From positions 682,001-746,000 of the forward strand of contig NZ_JAPVBI010000001.1 of NCBI RefSeq assembly GCF_026967925.1: 64,000 nt of DNA, in the 5' to 3' direction. The position numbers were made by a program, and so were the translations under genes. Under the pieces are notes generated by a model, which ran no database searches, had not been told where the DNA came from, and worked only from the letters and a program-made list of their open reading frames with translations. This DNA comes from Modestobacter sp. VKM Ac-2985. Lineage in GTDB: Bacteria; Actinomycetota; Actinomycetes; Mycobacteriales; Geodermatophilaceae. Below, piece after piece: positions 62,474 to 64,000 of this stretch (positions within the stretch are counted from its first letter, which is position 1; every line of letters starts with the position of its first letter).

Positions 62474-63049
62474 TCACCACCGGTGCGCGACGTCGACCAC
62501 GACGCGGGCGCCGTCGGGGTGCCCGGGTGCACCGGCGAGCACGAAGACCCGGAAGGGCAGCCGGGCCCGGGTGCCGACGGCCAGTGACGTCTGTCCCTCG
62601 AACGAGCCCGCCCAGGCCACCTGGCGCAGGGTCCGGGCGGCACCGACGTCGACGACCTGGGTCCGGTCGGGCAGGTAGGTGGGGGTCCGCGACCCGTCGT
62701 AAGCAGGTGCGCGGACGACGAGCTGGAGGACGGCGCCGCCCGCGACGGGCACGGGGGTGCCCGACCCCTGGGCGCCGACCTGGTCCACGTACCGGACGTC
62801 GTAGCCGGTGTCGCCGACCGCAGCCAGGTCGACCACCAGCCGGTCGAAGCACGGGTGCTGCCCGGCGCGGACGTCGGTGACGGTGCCCGGCGGGAAGGCG
62901 CCCGCCGGCTGGCTCTCGGGCAGCGAGCCCCAGCGGATCCCGCAGTACGGACCGCTGGTCGCCTGGGCCGGCAGTGTGCCGCCCAGCAGTGCGACGGCGG
63001 CGAGCAGCACGATGACGAGCGTCCGCGAACGCGTTCGTTGCTGGTCCAT
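62474..63049 (-). CDS. Secreted protein with AMIN-like domain
   Basis: 191 residues. Signal peptide ~1-32 (QTLVIV..LAAVALLGGTLPAQATS). The exported domain starts CGIRWGSLPESQPA, has a Cys pair (C36 and HPCFD) and a beta-rich AMIN-like core (FDRLVVDLAAVGDTGYDVRYV, VVVRAPAYD, FEGQTSLAVGTRARLPFRVFVL). Probably binds cell-wall glycan; no catalytic domain is present. GAGGAGGATC lies before the ATG on this strand. Such proteins are common and uncharacterised in actinobacteria. Confidence 0.82.
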   Translation of the reverse strand: MDQQRTRSRTLVIVLLAAVALLGGTLPAQATSGPYCGIRWGSLPESQPAGAFPPGTVTDVRAGQHPCFDRLVVDLAAVGDTGYDVRYVDQVGAQGSGTPVPVAGGAVLQLVVRAPAYDGSRTPTYLPDRTQVVDVGAARTLRQVAWAGSFEGQTSLAVGTRARLPFRVFVLAGAPGHPDGARVVVDVAHRW

Positions 63050-63189
63050 GACGATCCTCCTCGGTGTCGTCCCTGGTCGTGCCCCCGCACAGGGCTGGCT
63101 GAACGTGACGATCTCGTGACTGCCCGTTCGTACGGCCGTCGAGGCGTCACAGCCCCCGCCGCGGCCGGGCGGCGACCCCGGGATCCGCC

Positions 63190-63195
63190 TACGGT
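63190..63195 (+). promoter_or_regulatory. -10 element (TACGGT) for leaderless DUF427 gene
   Basis: TACGGT, 6 nt, then ATG at 63202, identical in hexamer and spacing to the signals before ndh and DUF2252. Confidence 0.55.
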
Positions 63196-63201
63196 CGGGA
63201 C

Positions 63202-63996
63202 ATGTCGCTGACCCTCGGTACCGGTCCTCTCGCCCGGCCCTCGGCCGGACAGCTGAACGCCGACCTGTGGTCGGTCGCCCCCGCCCACGCGCTGTACCTC
63301 CACCCGCTGCAGGAGCGCATCCGCGGGGTGTCCGGCGAGCGCACCGTCGTGGACACCACAGGTGCGCAGCTGCTGCACGAGACCGGGCTGCTGCCGCGTT
63401 GGTACCTGCCGGAGACCGACGTGGTGGCCGGTGTCCTGCAGCCCAGTGACACCCGCACCACCTGCCCGTTCAAGGGCGAGGCCCGGTACTGGCACCTGGA
63501 GGTCGACGGACGCCGGGTCGAGGACGCGGCGTGGTCCTACCCGGAGCCCATCGACGGCTGCCCGCCGCTGGCCGGGCTCCTCTCCTTCGACCTGGATCGC
63601 CTGGACTCCTGGTGGATCGAGGACGAGCAGCTGCTCGCGCACCCGCGCGACCCCTTCCACCGGGTGGACGCCCGGCGCTCGTCCCGGCACGTGGTGGTCC
63701 GGGTCGGTGGCCAGGTGGTCGCCGACACCTCCGCGCCGATCGCGGTGTTCGAGACCGGCCTGCCGGTGCGCTGGTACGTGCCGGAGCCCGACGTCCGGGC
63801 CGAGTTCCTGGAGCCGAGCGACACCACGTCGGAGTGCCCGTACAAGGGCGTGGCGAGCTACGAGCACCTGACCGTCGCCGGCCGGCGGTACGAGGACGCG
63901 GTGTGGCGCTACCGGGAGCCGCTGCTGGAGGCGCTGCCGGCGGCCGGGCACCGGTCGTTCGACGGGGACGACATCGAGGTCGAGGTCACCGGCTGA
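63202..63996 (+). CDS. Tandem DUF427 domain protein
   Basis: 264 residues made of two homologous halves. Each has RWYxPExDV, a CP(F/Y)KGxAxY signature (CPFKGEARYWHL at ~92 and CPYKGVASYEHL at ~213), and a WxYxEP or WRYREP end. The DUF427 fold is a small beta-barrel of unknown role, common in actinobacteria and plants. No signal peptide. It is the last gene of the window; its TGA is at 63994-63996. Confidence 0.9.
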   Translation: MSLTLGTGPLARPSAGQLNADLWSVAPAHALYLHPLQERIRGVSGERTVVDTTGAQLLHETGLLPRWYLPETDVVAGVLQPSDTRTTCPFKGEARYWHLEVDGRRVEDAAWSYPEPIDGCPPLAGLLSFDLDRLDSWWIEDEQLLAHPRDPFHRVDARRSSRHVVVRVGGQVVADTSAPIAVFETGLPVRWYVPEPDVRAEFLEPSDTTSECPYKGVASYEHLTVAGRRYEDAVWRYREPLLEALPAAGHRSFDGDDIEVEVTG

Positions 63997-64000
63997 ACCG

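Noticed and set aside
62699-62706. Possible TTA codon in the AMIN-like gene (GCTTAC on the minus strand)
   Set aside because: In frame it reads GCT TAC, Ala-Tyr.

Overview
The window is 64 kb of very GC-rich, gene-dense DNA from an actinobacterium. No plasmid, phage, IS element or CRISPR array is visible. A mycothiol S-conjugate amidase, an Rpf-type lysozyme-like domain, UdgB-type uracil-DNA glycosylase, DUF501 and DUF4235 all point to Actinomycetota. Gene order and the many GTG starts suggest a soil or rock actinobacterium such as the Geodermatophilaceae (Blastococcus, Geodermatophilus, Modestobacter). That family placement is an inference, not a search result.

Layout. (1) 1-6879 is a housekeeping block: rpf fragment, rsmA, ispE, tRNA-Gln, glmU, prs, rplY, pth. 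(2) 7102-29828 is a complete Wzx/Wzy-type exopolysaccharide (EPS) locus. It encodes an initiating phosphoglycosyl transferase, five glycosyltransferase domains in four genes, a flippase, a chain-length/polymerase fusion protein, a BY-kinase with its partner phosphatase, two membrane acyltransferases, a CDP-alcohol branch and a 1579-residue secreted multidomain protein. (3) 29910-42174 returns to the conserved block: mfd, deacetylase, SurA-like lipoprotein, mazG, mscS, eno, ftsB-like, DUF501 and ppx. Blocks 1 and 3 keep the gene order of the M. tuberculosis rpfB-ksgA-ispE, glmU-prs-rplY-pth and mfd-mazG-eno-Rv1024-Rv1025-ppx region, so the EPS locus looks like an insertion between pth and mfd. 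(4) 42260-49785 holds DUF4235, uracil-DNA glycosylase, NDH-2, an odd short tRNA with anticodon UAA, a BI-1 membrane protein, thiolase, SGNH hydrolase and DUF2252. (5) 49778-59212 holds GNAT, a MoxR-like AAA+/VWA pair, threonine dehydratase, a DrrAB-type ABC exporter with a possible leader ORF, and an M3 peptidase. (6) 59400-64000 holds RNHCP, greA, mca and its membrane partner, PsiE, a secreted AMIN-like protein and DUF427.

How the EPS genes would cooperate (inference): the PGT at 7102 loads a sugar phosphate on undecaprenyl phosphate, and the glycosyltransferases extend it. The acyltransferases and the cytidylyltransferase/CDP-alcohol transferase decorate it. The flippase at 19658 exports the repeat, and the Wzz-pseudokinase-Wzy fusion at 23293 polymerises it. 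The BY-kinase at 25838 and the phosphatase at 27313 control chain length or flux.

Signals beyond genes: about a dozen perfect or near-perfect terminator hairpins; a recurrent -10-like hexamer placed 6-7 nt before start codons, suggesting leaderless mRNAs; one TTA codon, in an EPS acyltransferase; a 12-mer shared by two EPS upstream regions; and a nested palindrome that looks like a repeat element.
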